From positions 3,348,001 to 3,412,000 of the forward strand of contig AP018040.2 in assembly GCA_002356435.2 (NCBI GenBank): a stretch of DNA of 64,000 bases, in the 5' to 3' direction. Below are positions 1 through 10,508 of this stretch, one piece after another; position 1 is the first letter of the stretch; each line of letters starts with the position of its first letter. The notes beneath the pieces are model-generated. The model did not search any database. It was not told the DNA's origin and worked only from the letters and a program-made list of their open reading frames with translations. This stretch comes from Petrimonas sp. IBARAKI (GTDB taxonomy: Bacteria > Bacteroidota > Bacteroidia > Bacteroidales > Dysgonomonadaceae). The position numbers and the translations under genes were made by a program.

Positions 1-2154
<2,154 letters not shown>

Positions 2155-2192
2155 ATTGTTCGTTTTTCGACGGTAAAGATAAGGAAAATTCC

Positions 2193-3536
2193 CTATATCT
2201 TCTTATGTACCCACTTCTTGCTTCGCAAATAAAACAGAGAAAAAAACATCAGTTGCCCCCAGTAAACGTGTTCGGTTGTCCATGCCCAACCGACCGACAA
2301 CCGGAGGTAAACAACAATAAACCATGTATATAAAACATACCCCGATAAAGTGATGATTTCATAAAACAATGCCCGCTGCGTATTTCCTGTCCCCGAGACT
2401 GCACTGAACAACACCGTCCCTATTGCATAAAAAGGCAGGGAGGTCAACAGCACGTACAACGGCGCTACCGTATCGTCAATAAGAGAAGTATCGTTCGTAT
2501 AAATATGAATCATCAGGCGGGGTGCAACCGCTACGATGAGAATGATGGCAAGCATCGAAAACAAACTGATAAGGGTAACCCGCTTGATCAAATTCAGCAC
2601 TTCATTCTGCCGCCCGGCGCCGATAGTATTGCTTACCATGGTGTTCACTGCCGAACCCAACGCATGAGACGGAATGGTGACGATGGTGTATAAGCTGCGC
2701 ACAATATTGGTCACAGCTAAAGAACGCTCACCCAGGTAGTTTTCTATAAACACAAAAAACATCAACCAGGTCACGATGGATAACAGATACTGAAGCATCA
2801 TATATATGGAAATATCCAACACTTTTTTTACTACTGACCACTTAAACGTAATTCTCCGGAAGCCGTACTTCTCCAGGTCAACTGTTTTCCGGGTGTAAAC
2901 AATGAAAAACAATGTGGATGACGCTTCGGCAATAACCGATGCCAGCGCAGCACCGCCAATTCCCATTTCAGGCAGTCCGAAGTTTCCGAAAATCAGTCCA
3001 TAGTCGAGCACCAGATTCACCAGAGCCATGACCAGTGAATTTATCGTAAGGACCTTGGTACGGGCAATACCAATATAAAACGCACGAAAGGTGCTGTTTG
3101 CAAAAGCGAAAACAAAGCCATAGACGCGCCAGTCGAGATAATCGGAAACAGCCTCACTCACATTTTCCGATTCAAACAAGTGCATCAGGGTATCGGTGAA
3201 CCCGAGTTTAAATACCGCGATCAACAACAATGCCGGAACAAGAAGAAATAAAATCCCCTGAATAACAATCTCTCCGATTTGGTGGAATTTTTTTTCTCCG
3301 TTTCTCCTGCCGATCAAGATCTGACTTCCCATACTGAACCCGAAACCAATCGTGTAAATGGCAATGTAAATAATCCCGGCTAGAGCAGATGCGCCCAACT
3401 CCACCTCCCCCACCCGGCCGAGAAAGGCAGTATCTATTACCTGAATGATATTCTGCGCCAGCAAACTGAGCAGGATAGGTAAACTTATTTTTACTACATG
3501 TTTATTGGAATACACAAAAAAAATATGATACGGCAA
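2193..3536 (-). CDS. MATE family efflux transporter
   Basis: This is an inner-membrane exporter of the multidrug and toxic compound extrusion family, normally driven by Na+ or H+ antiport. The 447 residues match the usual length and carry about twelve hydrophobic helices in two similar halves. The opening part reads ISLPILLSLLAQNIIQVIDT followed by AFLGRVGEVELGASALAG, the typical MatE helix 1-2 region; the second half repeats the pattern around LAVTNIVRSLYTIVTIPSHA and GSAVNTMVSNTIGAG. I kept the ATG at 3536 because only a short leader precedes helix 1. The substrate cannot be read from sequence. It is divergent from the glycogen-synthase-like gene at 3746, and the following barrel-like gene is close behind, so a shared transcript is possible. 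Confidence 0.93.
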   Translation of the reverse strand: MPYHIFFVYSNKHVVKISLPILLSLLAQNIIQVIDTAFLGRVGEVELGASALAGIIYIAIYTIGFGFSMGSQILIGRRNGEKKFHQIGEIVIQGILFLLVPALLLIAVFKLGFTDTLMHLFESENVSEAVSDYLDWRVYGFVFAFANSTFRAFYIGIARTKVLTINSLVMALVNLVLDYGLIFGNFGLPEMGIGGAALASVIAEASSTLFFIVYTRKTVDLEKYGFRRITFKWSVVKKVLDISIYMMLQYLLSIVTWLMFFVFIENYLGERSLAVTNIVRSLYTIVTIPSHALGSAVNTMVSNTIGAGRQNEVLNLIKRVTLISLFSMLAIILIVAVAPRLMIHIYTNDTSLIDDTVAPLYVLLTSLPFYAIGTVLFSAVSGTGNTQRALFYEIITLSGYVLYTWFIVVYLRLSVGWAWTTEHVYWGQLMFFSLFYLRSKKWVHKKI

Positions 3537-3685
3537 TTCTATCCGTCATTTATTTCAGCGTGCAAAGCAACGAATTTTTTGCGGAATAAAAAAGAGAAAC
3601 GTCAATTCATTTACGGAATCCATATGGACTTCCACTTACATAAATAACTGAAAATCAAAAATAAATAAAAAACAGCTGAAAACAT

Positions 3686-3719
3686 TTTGCAGTTATGCGG
3701 ATTTTTTTTATTATCTTTG
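3686..3719 (+). promoter_or_regulatory. Bacteroidetes-type promoter for the gene at 3746
   Basis: TATCTTTG at 3712-3719 matches the -7 consensus TAnnTTTG exactly, and TTTG at 3686-3689 lies 22 bases upstream, near the usual -33 spacing of 19-21. Transcription would begin about 20 bases before the ATG. Confidence 0.7.
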
Positions 3720-3745
3720 TAAAGAATTTGAAGAAAATTAATTAA

Positions 3746-4564
3746 ATGAGTCAAAAAAGAATTCTCTACATTACCCAAGAAATTTTTCCTTATTTGCCGG
3801 AAACACAAATCTCGCATATTTCGAGATACCTCCCCCAAGCCATTCAGGATAAAGGCCACGAAATTCGTACGTTTATGCCTAAATTCGGCAACATCAACGA
3901 GCGTAGGAATCAACTGCACGAAGTGATTCGCCTTTCCGGAATGAACCTGATCATCGATGATTCGGACCATTCGCTGATTATCAAGGTGGCTTCCATACAA
4001 TCGGCTCGCATGCAGGTTTACTTCATCGATAACGACGATTTCTTTCAAAACCGTGAGACGCTTACTGATCAGAAGGGAGAGGAATATGATGACAACGATG
4101 AACGAAGCATCTTTTTTGTCCGCGGCGTATTGGAAACCATCAAAAAACTGCGTTGGGTTCCCGACATCATTCATTGCCACGGCTGGTTTACCGCATTGGC
4201 GCCTATTTATATAAAGAAAGGATACAAAGACGATCCCTGCTTAAAGAATGCCAAAGTTATTTATTCCGTTTACGACGAGAACTTCGAAAAACCTTTTAAC
4301 GAAGGTTTTTCAGAAAAACTTCGTTTCGATACCATTGGAGACAAAGAGATCGAAGATGTGAAAAAACGAGGTAAAATGGATTTCGTAAACCTCACAAAAC
4401 TGGCCATCGATTATTCGGACGGAGTTGTTCAAGGCAGTGAAAATATTCATAAAGAGTTGGACAAGTATATCATCGATAAAAAAATACCCTACTTGGGATA
4501 TACTCCCGATTTTGACAATAACGTGGAGAAAATCGGGGAATTTTGCGATAAGATCGACGCCTAA
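3746..4564 (+). CDS. Truncated glycogen/starch-synthase-like protein (N-terminal GT5 domain only)
   Basis: The 272-residue product resembles the N-terminal Rossmann half of GT5 glycogen synthases: RILYITQEIFPYLPE at the start, GHEIRTFMPKFGNINERR at about 34-51, and the catalytic-domain signature PDIIHCHGWFTALAPIYIKK near 143-162. Two things differ from an active enzyme. Family members start with a KxGGL loop that contacts ADP-glucose; here that segment reads LPETQISHIS. The whole C-terminal GT-B domain (about 200 residues) is missing, and the frame ends cleanly at 4564 before a terminator, so this is not a window or frameshift artefact. Bacteroidales annotations often call such genes glycogen/starch synthase. 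I infer a non-canonical, possibly non-catalytic protein. It has its own promoter at 3686-3719 and precedes a DUF4270 lipoprotein gene. Confidence 0.75.
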   Translation: MSQKRILYITQEIFPYLPETQISHISRYLPQAIQDKGHEIRTFMPKFGNINERRNQLHEVIRLSGMNLIIDDSDHSLIIKVASIQSARMQVYFIDNDDFFQNRETLTDQKGEEYDDNDERSIFFVRGVLETIKKLRWVPDIIHCHGWFTALAPIYIKKGYKDDPCLKNAKVIYSVYDENFEKPFNEGFSEKLRFDTIGDKEIEDVKKRGKMDFVNLTKLAIDYSDGVVQGSENIHKELDKYIIDKKIPYLGYTPDFDNNVEKIGEFCDKIDA

Positions 4565-4636
4565 ATTGTATTAAAAAAAAATCCATTAAGCAGGTGTTTT
4601 TTGTTCTGATAGACAATTATCATTAAAAAAAACAAG

Positions 4637-4660
4637 AAAGCCCGTTAAGGGCTTTTTTTT
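4637..4660 (+). terminator. Rho-independent terminator
   Basis: AAGCCC (4638-4643), a five-base loop and GGGCTT (4649-4654) form a perfect stem followed by a run of eight T. It lies 75 bases after the stop of the glycogen-synthase-like gene and separates it from the DUF4270 gene. Confidence 0.8.
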
Positions 4661-4680
4661 CAGATATTTTTTTCAGATAT
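4655..4680. repeat. 13-bp tandem duplication (TTTTTTCAGATAT twice)
   Basis: Two exact adjacent copies at 4655-4667 and 4668-4680. The first copy shares the T-run of the terminator above; the second ends 25 bases before the DUF4270 start, so this region should also hold that gene's promoter. Confidence 0.7.
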
Positions 4681-4705
4681 TTGCGTTCATAATTTTTTGA
4701 AACGA

Positions 4706-6088
4706 ATGAAACTTCAAACCTTATACAAACTATTATTCATTGCTTTTGTTACCGTTCTCGCTTCCTGCGTTGACACCCTGGATAAAATAGGATTTACCAT
4801 TCAACCGGAAAACGACAGGGTTTCAGTGGGTACGGACACGTTGTATGTTTCATCCCGGACCATACAAGTGGATTCTGTTTTTTCCAGAACCAAATACCCC
4901 ATTCTGGGAGAATATATTGATCCGGTTTTCGGTTCTATCCGGTCTGAATACGTAGGTGAATTTTATTATCCCGAAAATCAGTCGTTTAAAGATGGCGCTA
5001 TCATTGATTCCGTACGGCTGACAGTTTCCTACTCCTCCATAATCGGTGATTCCCTGGCACCCATGAGACTGGCCGTATACAAGGTCATTGAGGAACTGCC
5101 TAAAAATAAGGATTACACCAACTTCGATCCCAGGACGAAATCGGACATGAGCAACCCGCTCGGTACAAAAACGTTTACCGGCAAAAACAACACCTACCGT
5201 ACAGAAACATATTATACAGGTAACACCACCCAAACCGTCAAGATTTACGAGATTTATACGGAGTTGCCCAAATCTATAGGACAATCGTTTCTGGATGAAT
5301 TTAAAAAACCGGATCACGGTGAACTGAAAAATACGGATACTTTCAGGAAATTTTTCCCGGGTTTATACATCACGACAAACTTTGGTAACAGCACGATCCT
5401 GAACGTAAACCTGACATCCTTGAACATCTTCTACAAGTACCTCGATCCAAAAGGATCCTCGGAAAAAACAGATACGATACGCACCTCCGAGTTCCGGTTG
5501 AACATTACTCCCGAAGTGACGCAAATCAATCACATACAAAACAACAATGACCAATTGCTGACACCGAACGACAAGGGCACTTTTATAAAGAGCCCGGCAG
5601 GAGTAAACACTGAAGTTATTTTCCCCATATCCGAGATATACTCAAAACTTACCAACCGATCGCTAAATCAGGCGCGACTCATGGTTTACGCCTTGCCCGA
5701 AGCGAACCAGGATGAGAAAGTAAAACTATCTCCTCCTGACCACTTGCTTCTGGTCAATAAGGATTCGCTGAAAGGGTTCTTTGAAAACAGAAGACTGCAC
5801 GACAACGTAACCAGTTTTTACGCTTCTTTTGACAAAGAGACTTATTCCTACAATTTCGGGAATATTGCGGCAATGATTAACTACTACAAAAGACAGAAGA
5901 AGGAAGCGTTCGACCTCACCTATTACTTGGTTCCGGTAGACATTACTTTCACTACGACAGGCAGCTCCTATTATTCATCGGGGACAAGTACCCCTACAGC
6001 TATTTACAACCAGATGAAACCGTCGGCGGTAATGCTTGAGAATAAACCGGAAAAACTGAAACTGGACATTATCTACAGCTCTTTTTAG
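4706..6088 (+). CDS. DUF4270 domain lipoprotein
   Basis: The product is a predicted exported lipoprotein: basic start MKLQTLYKLL, hydrophobic core, and lipobox LASC with the acceptor cysteine near residue 20. The mature part begins with the family pattern DTLDKIGFTIQPENDRVSVG and DTLYVSSRTIQVDSVFSRT and is rich in Asp, Thr and Tyr as in other DUF4270 proteins of Bacteroidales. The function of DUF4270 is unknown to me. I moved the start from the TTG at 4697 to the ATG at 4706, which gives a normal signal peptide of 460 residues in total. A terminator follows at 6122-6156. From memory, DUF4270 and glycogen-synthase-like genes are neighbours in other Bacteroidales, which hints at a shared envelope role; this is inference. 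Confidence 0.85.
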   Translation: MKLQTLYKLLFIAFVTVLASCVDTLDKIGFTIQPENDRVSVGTDTLYVSSRTIQVDSVFSRTKYPILGEYIDPVFGSIRSEYVGEFYYPENQSFKDGAIIDSVRLTVSYSSIIGDSLAPMRLAVYKVIEELPKNKDYTNFDPRTKSDMSNPLGTKTFTGKNNTYRTETYYTGNTTQTVKIYEIYTELPKSIGQSFLDEFKKPDHGELKNTDTFRKFFPGLYITTNFGNSTILNVNLTSLNIFYKYLDPKGSSEKTDTIRTSEFRLNITPEVTQINHIQNNNDQLLTPNDKGTFIKSPAGVNTEVIFPISEIYSKLTNRSLNQARLMVYALPEANQDEKVKLSPPDHLLLVNKDSLKGFFENRRLHDNVTSFYASFDKETYSYNFGNIAAMINYYKRQKKEAFDLTYYLVPVDITFTTTGSSYYSSGTSTPTAIYNQMKPSAVMLENKPEKLKLDIIYSSF

Positions 6089-6121
6089 TTAAGACAAGAG
6101 AGTCAAGAAGATATAAGACTG

Positions 6122-6158
6122 CGGGCTGTAAATTTTCATTGGCAGCCCGTTGTTTTTT
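6122..6158 (+). terminator. Rho-independent terminator after the DUF4270 gene
   Basis: CGGGCTG (6122-6128) pairs with CAGCCCG (6143-6149) across a 14-base loop, followed by TTGTTTTTT. It stands between the DUF4270 stop and the convergent ruvB stop. Confidence 0.75.
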
Positions 6159-6217
6159 ATAAAAGCGGTCAAATAAAAACCATTCTCCAACAGCTAGATC
6201 ACCTACAGCCTTGATTC

Positions 6218-7243
6218 TCAAAACAACAAACCCTGCTCCAGGTCCCTTTTTCGTCCCAAATGCCGGTAAGCAAGTTCTGTAGCTTCACGTCCCCTCGGCG
6301 TACGCTTAAGGAATCCTTCTTTGATGAGAAACGGTTCGTAAACCTCTTCGATGGTCCCGGCATCATCCCCTACGGCCGTAGCAATGGTCGTAATCCCAAC
6401 GGGACCTCCTTTGAATTTATCAATAATGGTGAGAAGTATTTTATTGTCAATCTCATCGAGCCCGTAGCGGTCTATATTCAGCGCTTCCAGAGCATAGGAC
6501 GAAATGGCCTTGTCTATTTTACCCGATCCCTTCACCTGGGCGAAATCGCGGACACGGCGAAGAAGCGCGTTGGCAATCCTCGGAGTACCGCGGCTTCTCG
6601 AAGCGATCTCTTCAGCCGCATTTCGGGCACAAGCGATATTCAAGATGTTGGCTGAGCGGAGAATAATACCCGTAAGGGTATCCGCATCGTAATATTCCAG
6701 GTGCATATTAATGCCAAAGCGGGCCCGTAGCGGGCTGGTCAGCAACCCGCTTCTCGTGGTTGCACCGATCAGCGTGAACGGATTCAAATCGATCTGGATG
6801 GAACGGGCACTCGGTCCTTTATCAATCATTATGTCAATCCTATAGTCCTCCATCGCACTGTAAAGATATTCCTCCACCACAGGCGACAGGCGGTGAATCT
6901 CATCAATAAACAGCACATCATTCGTTTCCAGCGAGGTAAGAATCCCTGCCAGATCACCGGGCTTATCCAAAACCGGGCCCGACGTGACCTTGAACCCTAC
7001 ACCCAGCTCGTTGGCGATAATATTCGACAGGGTGGTTTTTCCCAATCCCGGAGGACCGTGCAGCAACACATGATCAAGCGATTCGCGGCGCATGCGCGCA
7101 GCACTGACAAAGACCCTGAGATTCTCAACAATTTTATCCTGCCCGTTAAATCCGTTAAATGTCAGCGGACGCAACGCGTTTTCGTATTCCCGGTCGTTTT
7201 CCTGAAAGCTTTTATTTACGTGTATGTCGAATGGCTCTTGCAT
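6218..7243 (-). CDS. ruvB: Holliday junction branch migration helicase RuvB
   Basis: RuvB is the hexameric AAA+ motor that, with RuvA, drives branch migration of Holliday junctions during recombinational repair. The 341 residues are the usual length. Walker A is GPPGLGKT at 63-70, Walker B is LFIDEIH at about 111-117, sensor 1 region reads [11 protein letters not shown] near 156-166, and the arginine-finger segment LRARFG follows. The C-terminal winged helix carries [20 protein letters not shown]. The start at 7243 agrees with the family. It follows queG by 35 bases on the same strand, so the two are probably co-transcribed. ruvA and ruvC are not in the window. Confidence 0.98.
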   Translation of the reverse strand: MQEPFDIHVNKSFQENDREYENALRPLTFNGFNGQDKIVENLRVFVSAARMRRESLDHVLLHGPPGLGKTTLSNIIANELGVGFKVTSGPVLDKPGDLAGILTSLETNDVLFIDEIHRLSPVVEEYLYSAMEDYRIDIMIDKGPSARSIQIDLNPFTLIGATTRSGLLTSPLRARFGINMHLEYYDADTLTGIILRSANILNIACARNAAEEIASRSRGTPRIANALLRRVRDFAQVKGSGKIDKAISSYALEALNIDRYGLDEIDNKILLTIIDKFKGGPVGITTIATAVGDDAGTIEEVYEPFLIKEGFLKRTPRGREATELAYRHLGRKRDLEQGLLF

Positions 7244-7278
7244 AGTTGAATGTGCAAAAGTAGCTAAAAATAGTGATT

Positions 7279-8214
7279 TTAGGAAATTCCACCCTCCGTT
7301 TGTTGGGAACTTTTCCAGGCGTCGAGGTTTCTTTTTAATCCGGCAAATTTCGCTCTTTTTACCGCCGATCTCCGGAAAATCCGCCGGTAGGTATCTTCAT
7401 CCATCTCCTGCAGCCTTTTGTAATCGAGCGAAAGGAATTCATCCGAGGGATTAAATTCCGGCGTACTGTGCGGCCGGGCATACCGGTTCCAGGGACAGAC
7501 AACCTGACAGATATCACAACCGTATACATTATTACTCAAACGCGGAACAATCTCGGACGATATTTCACCCTTATTTTCAATGGTTTGGTACGATATGCAC
7601 TTCCGGGCGTTCACCCAGTGCGGTTTTTCAATGGCTCCGGTAGGACAGGCGTCCAGGCAACGACGGCATTTCCCGCAATTTTGTGATATGGGTGAGTCGT
7701 AATCCAGTTCAAGATCAACAATAAGCTCTCCCAAAAAAAAATAAGACCCTTTTCCGGGAATGATCAGCAACGTATTTTTACCCACAAACCCCAATCCGGA
7801 ACGTGCTGCCCAGAAACGCTCCAATACTGGAGCAGAGTCTGAGAAATAACGCCCCGACACCCCGGGAAAACGAAGCTTTATGAAATCGAAAAGCCGGCTG
7901 AGCTTTCCTTTAACAATATCGTGATAATCCTCACCGTAAGCGTAATACGCAAACTGGGGAGCATCTTCATGCTGAAAACGGTGGGGGAAGTAATTCAACG
8001 CAACCGAGATAATTGATCTGGCTCCTTCAACCATCAGCCGGGGATCCATTCGCTTATCAATATTCCGCTCCAGGTAATCCATTCCGGCATGACATTCTTC
8101 TGAGAGCCAGCTCCTGTAATGGGCTTCCTGCTCACTCTCTTCGGCGCGGCAAATACCGCAGGCATCAAAACCCAGCGAGAGGGCATGCTGTTTTATTTCT
8201 TCGGAAAAAGTCAT
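7279..8214 (-). CDS. queG: Epoxyqueuosine reductase QueG
   Basis: QueG performs the last step of queuosine synthesis, reducing epoxyqueuosine to queuosine in tRNA with a cobalamin and two [4Fe-4S] clusters. The 311-residue protein has both ferredoxin-type cysteine sets: [12 protein letters not shown] (Cys 180, 183, 186, 190) and CDICQVVCP (Cys 233, 236, 240), with a further Cys near 206. The N-terminal cobalamin-binding half contains the family stretch [10 protein letters not shown], whose Asp (about 126) aligns with the proposed proton donor, and [15 protein letters not shown]. The gene is cytoplasmic, upstream of ruvB, and divergent from the flippase gene. A perfect -7 box for it lies at 8256-8263 on the minus strand. 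Confidence 0.97.
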   Translation of the reverse strand: MTFSEEIKQHALSLGFDACGICRAEESEQEAHYRSWLSEECHAGMDYLERNIDKRMDPRLMVEGARSIISVALNYFPHRFQHEDAPQFAYYAYGEDYHDIVKGKLSRLFDFIKLRFPGVSGRYFSDSAPVLERFWAARSGLGFVGKNTLLIIPGKGSYFFLGELIVDLELDYDSPISQNCGKCRRCLDACPTGAIEKPHWVNARKCISYQTIENKGEISSEIVPRLSNNVYGCDICQVVCPWNRYARPHSTPEFNPSDEFLSLDYKRLQEMDEDTYRRIFRRSAVKRAKFAGLKRNLDAWKSSQQTEGGIS

Positions 8215-8255
8215 TTAAAGATAAGAACCATGAGCCAGGAACAGTTTCTAAAAAT

Positions 8256-8263
8256 CAAAGATA
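8256..8263 (-). promoter_or_regulatory. Bacteroidetes -7 box for queG-ruvB
   Basis: On the minus strand this reads TATCTTTG, an exact TAnnTTTG. It lies 42 bases upstream of the queG start. No convincing -33 TTTG was found at the standard spacing. Confidence 0.55.
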
Positions 8264-8325
8264 AGAAAACTACAGTATTAATGAATAAGCACATCAACAA
8301 AAAGTCTTTTGTCTGAAAAAAACCT

Positions 8326-8333
8326 TACTTTTG
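8326..8333 (+). promoter_or_regulatory. Bacteroidetes -7 box for the flippase gene
   Basis: TACTTTTG matches TAnnTTTG and lies 18 bases before the ATG at 8352. A TTTG at 8308-8311 is too close to be a standard -33 element. Because this box overlaps the upstream in-frame TTG at 8331, that TTG cannot be the translation start. Confidence 0.6.
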
Positions 8334-8351
8334 CATAAACTTAATCCCGAT

Positions 8352-9803
8352 ATGGCAGATTCAGCCCTGAAGAAAAAAACTACCGTCTCTCTTTTTTGGA
8401 GCTTTCTCGATAAGTTTGGGCAGCAGATGCTCAACTTTGCCAGTATGCTGATACTGATGAATATCGTTGCCGCTGAAGATTACGGCTTGGTTGGCTCCTT
8501 GGCAGTCTTTGTGGCATTCTCTACCATCCTGATCGACAGCGGATTCGGGCGAGCACTTCTGAACCGGAAAGACCTGACGCAAACGGATTACACCACCGTT
8601 TTTTATTTCAACATTTCACTGAGCTTTGTCCTTTATTTGCTCTTCTTCTTTACCGCCCCTCTGCTGGGAAAGATGTTCCATGCCCCCGCAATCACAAGCG
8701 TTGTCCGGATCCTGTTCTTGTCGCTCATTTTTAACGCATTTGGCTTAATCCACCAAACCATTCTCACGAAAAAAGCTAATTTCAAGGGGCTCACCCAGGT
8801 AAATACACTCTCACTCCTTTTTTCCGATGTAGTGGCCGTTGTAATGGCCATTGCCGGGTACGGTGTATGGGCACTGGTAGCCCAGACACTTCTCTATGCT
8901 TTTTTCCGCTCCCTTTTTTTGTGGGTCTACTCCCCCTGGCGGCCTATCGCCCGTTTCAGCAGAAAGAGCTTGGGCACATTTTTTGCTTTCAGCAACAAAT
9001 TGCTGTCCGCATCGGTTATTTCAACTACGGTAAACAACATTTACCCGAGTTTGATCGCAGCTTTCTACCCGATGAGTCAGGTGGCTTACTTCAATCAGGC
9101 AAAAAAGTACCAGGACATTCCGTTTCTTACACTGGCAAACACCTTTCGTACCGTAGCAATGCTTATTTTATCGGAGATAAACGAACAAACGGAACGGTTA
9201 AAGCGAGTGGTCAGTAAGATCATAAAATCCATAGCATTCCTATCATTCCCCATCGGACTTACCATGATTGTGATTGCAGAACCAACGTTTCACCTCCTTT
9301 TCAAAGAGAAATGGCTGGCAGCTGTTCCTTATTTTCAAATTCTTACGTTCGCAGGAATGCTTTCTCCTTTTATTTTTATCTTTCAGGAATTGTTTATAGC
9401 TAAGGAGAACTCCAAGTTCTTTCTGGGCATTGAAGTGGCAAAAGGGGTTTTGCTGATTTTACTGATCGTTCTTCTTTTTCCGCATGGAATCACCGCTTTA
9501 GCCGTTAGCTGGATAATCTACATGGTTATTTCACTGATAATTTCCGTAATGTTGACGGGAAAACTTATCCGATACACCCTTTTTCACCTGATTAAGGATA
9601 TAGGGCCTTATTTACTCCTGGCAATTATCAGTTCTGCCGTGTCCTTCCTTCTTACAATGAAAATAGGGAACAACGTTGTTTTTATAATCCTCAACCTGGT
9701 TATCACGGGCACGTCATACATTCTTCTCTGTAAGCTATTTAAACTGGAGATGCTGAAAGAGATTGAGTATTGGTTCGAAAAAAGAAAAAAAGAAAAAAAA
9801 TGA
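8352..9803 (+). CDS. Oligosaccharide flippase (Wzx-like)
   Basis: This is an inner-membrane polysaccharide exporter of the MOP superfamily, expected to flip lipid-linked sugar units for O-antigen or capsule. The 483-residue protein (from ATG 8352) has about 12-14 hydrophobic segments and the family opening TVSLFWSFLDKFGQQMLNF and MNIVAAEDYGLVGSLAVFVAF. The middle reads SNKLLSASVISTTVNNIYPS and PMSQVAYFNQAKKYQDIP, both typical of the wzx/PST type. The C-terminus is a short lysine-rich tail encoded by a run of A bases. The stop overlaps the start of the following methyltransferase as ATGA. It is not part of a larger sugar cluster here; the only partner is the methyltransferase. The sugar substrate is unknown. 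Confidence 0.9.
   Translation: MADSALKKKTTVSLFWSFLDKFGQQMLNFASMLILMNIVAAEDYGLVGSLAVFVAFSTILIDSGFGRALLNRKDLTQTDYTTVFYFNISLSFVLYLLFFFTAPLLGKMFHAPAITSVVRILFLSLIFNAFGLIHQTILTKKANFKGLTQVNTLSLLFSDVVAVVMAIAGYGVWALVAQTLLYAFFRSLFLWVYSPWRPIARFSRKSLGTFFAFSNKLLSASVISTTVNNIYPSLIAAFYPMSQVAYFNQAKKYQDIPFLTLANTFRTVAMLILSEINEQTERLKRVVSKIIKSIAFLSFPIGLTMIVIAEPTFHLLFKEKWLAAVPYFQILTFAGMLSPFIFIFQELFIAKENSKFFLGIEVAKGVLLILLIVLLFPHGITALAVSWIIYMVISLIISVMLTGKLIRYTLFHLIKDIGPYLLLAIISSAVSFLLTMKIGNNVVFIILNLVITGTSYILLCKLFKLEMLKEIEYWFEKRKKEKK
9778..9803 (+). other. A-rich junction with possible -1 slippery heptamer
   Basis: Runs of 6, 7 and 8 A separated by single G end directly in TGA. The flippase reads AAA AAA TGA; the methyltransferase starts at the overlapping ATG and lies in the -1 frame. 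See the finding on this junction. Confidence 0.4.
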
Positions 9804-10507
9804 AAGAATTTTTGTTATATGTTCGCTTCGCGATTGATTATGCATTAAACAACAAGACATTATCGCACATAAAACAGTTCAGCCGCTGGTATAAAGATAA
9901 AAAATCAGGTGACACTACCTTGAACCGCCGGTCACCCTGGATGACCTACGATGCCGTTGATTTTCTTTCGGCGACATGCCGGCCCGGCATGAGCGTTTTT
10001 GAATGGGGGTCGGGCGGGTCCACCCTGTTTTTTGCTTCACGCTGCAAACAGGTGCACACCGTTGAGCACGATCCGGACTGGAAAGATTTTTTGAATAAGA
10101 AAATCGAAGAACTGGATTTAAAAAACGTAAGTATCCAGGAAATCGCGGGAAAGCCTATTGCTGACTTCAACGAAAGGGACTACCGGAACCCCGACGATTT
10201 TGTATCGAAAGATAAAAAATCAGCAGGACTCTCCTTCGAAGACTACGTAAAAGCAATTGATACTTTTCCGGAAGAATATTTCGATTTGGTCGTTGTGGAC
10301 GGAAGGGTTAGAAACTGTTGTGTGAAAAGAGCAATTCCTCATGTGAAAAAAGGAGGTTACCTGATTGTGGACAATACCGACAGGAGCTATTACCTTGCCC
10401 CTTTTCCCGAGCTTCAGGATCCTTCCAAATGGAAAAAGACCGAATTTCAAGGTCCGGTCTTTTTCCAGCACGCATTCAGCAAGACTTCGTTCTTCAAAAA
10501 GGCCTGA
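9800..10507 (+). CDS. Class I SAM-dependent methyltransferase, coupled to the flippase
   Basis: The 235-residue product has a class I methyltransferase fold: motif I VFEWGSGGST at about 66-75 (SAM-binding glycine loop), the acidic end of strand 2 in TVEHD (about 87-91), and DLVVVDGR near 150-157 followed by VKKGGYLIVDN. No signal peptide or membrane segment is visible, so it is cytoplasmic. The start is the ATG overlapping the flippase stop (ATGA), which implies translational coupling; the upstream in-frame start would lie inside the flippase. I infer a role in modifying a glycan precursor or a related small molecule because of the neighbour, but the substrate is not shown. A strong hairpin lies within its last 80 bases and the stop is one base from the rnr stop. 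Confidence 0.8.
   Translation: MKEFLLYVRFAIDYALNNKTLSHIKQFSRWYKDKKSGDTTLNRRSPWMTYDAVDFLSATCRPGMSVFEWGSGGSTLFFASRCKQVHTVEHDPDWKDFLNKKIEELDLKNVSIQEIAGKPIADFNERDYRNPDDFVSKDKKSAGLSFEDYVKAIDTFPEEYFDLVVVDGRVRNCCVKRAIPHVKKGGYLIVDNTDRSYYLAPFPELQDPSKWKKTEFQGPVFFQHAFSKTSFFKKA
10431..10466. terminator. Bidirectional hairpin inside the methyltransferase coding sequence
   Basis: GGAAAAAGACCG (10431-10442) and CGGTCTTTTTCC (10455-10466) are perfect 12-bp inverted arms with a 12-base loop. Each strand carries a T5 run in its distal arm. It serves best as a shared terminator for the convergent methyltransferase and rnr genes, whose stops are one base apart. Confidence 0.6.
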
Positions 10508-10508
10508 A

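Noticed and set aside
3611-4180. 189-residue open frame on the minus strand opposite the glycogen-synthase-like gene
   Set aside because: The opposite strand holds a good promoter and a recognisable domain; this frame has neither.
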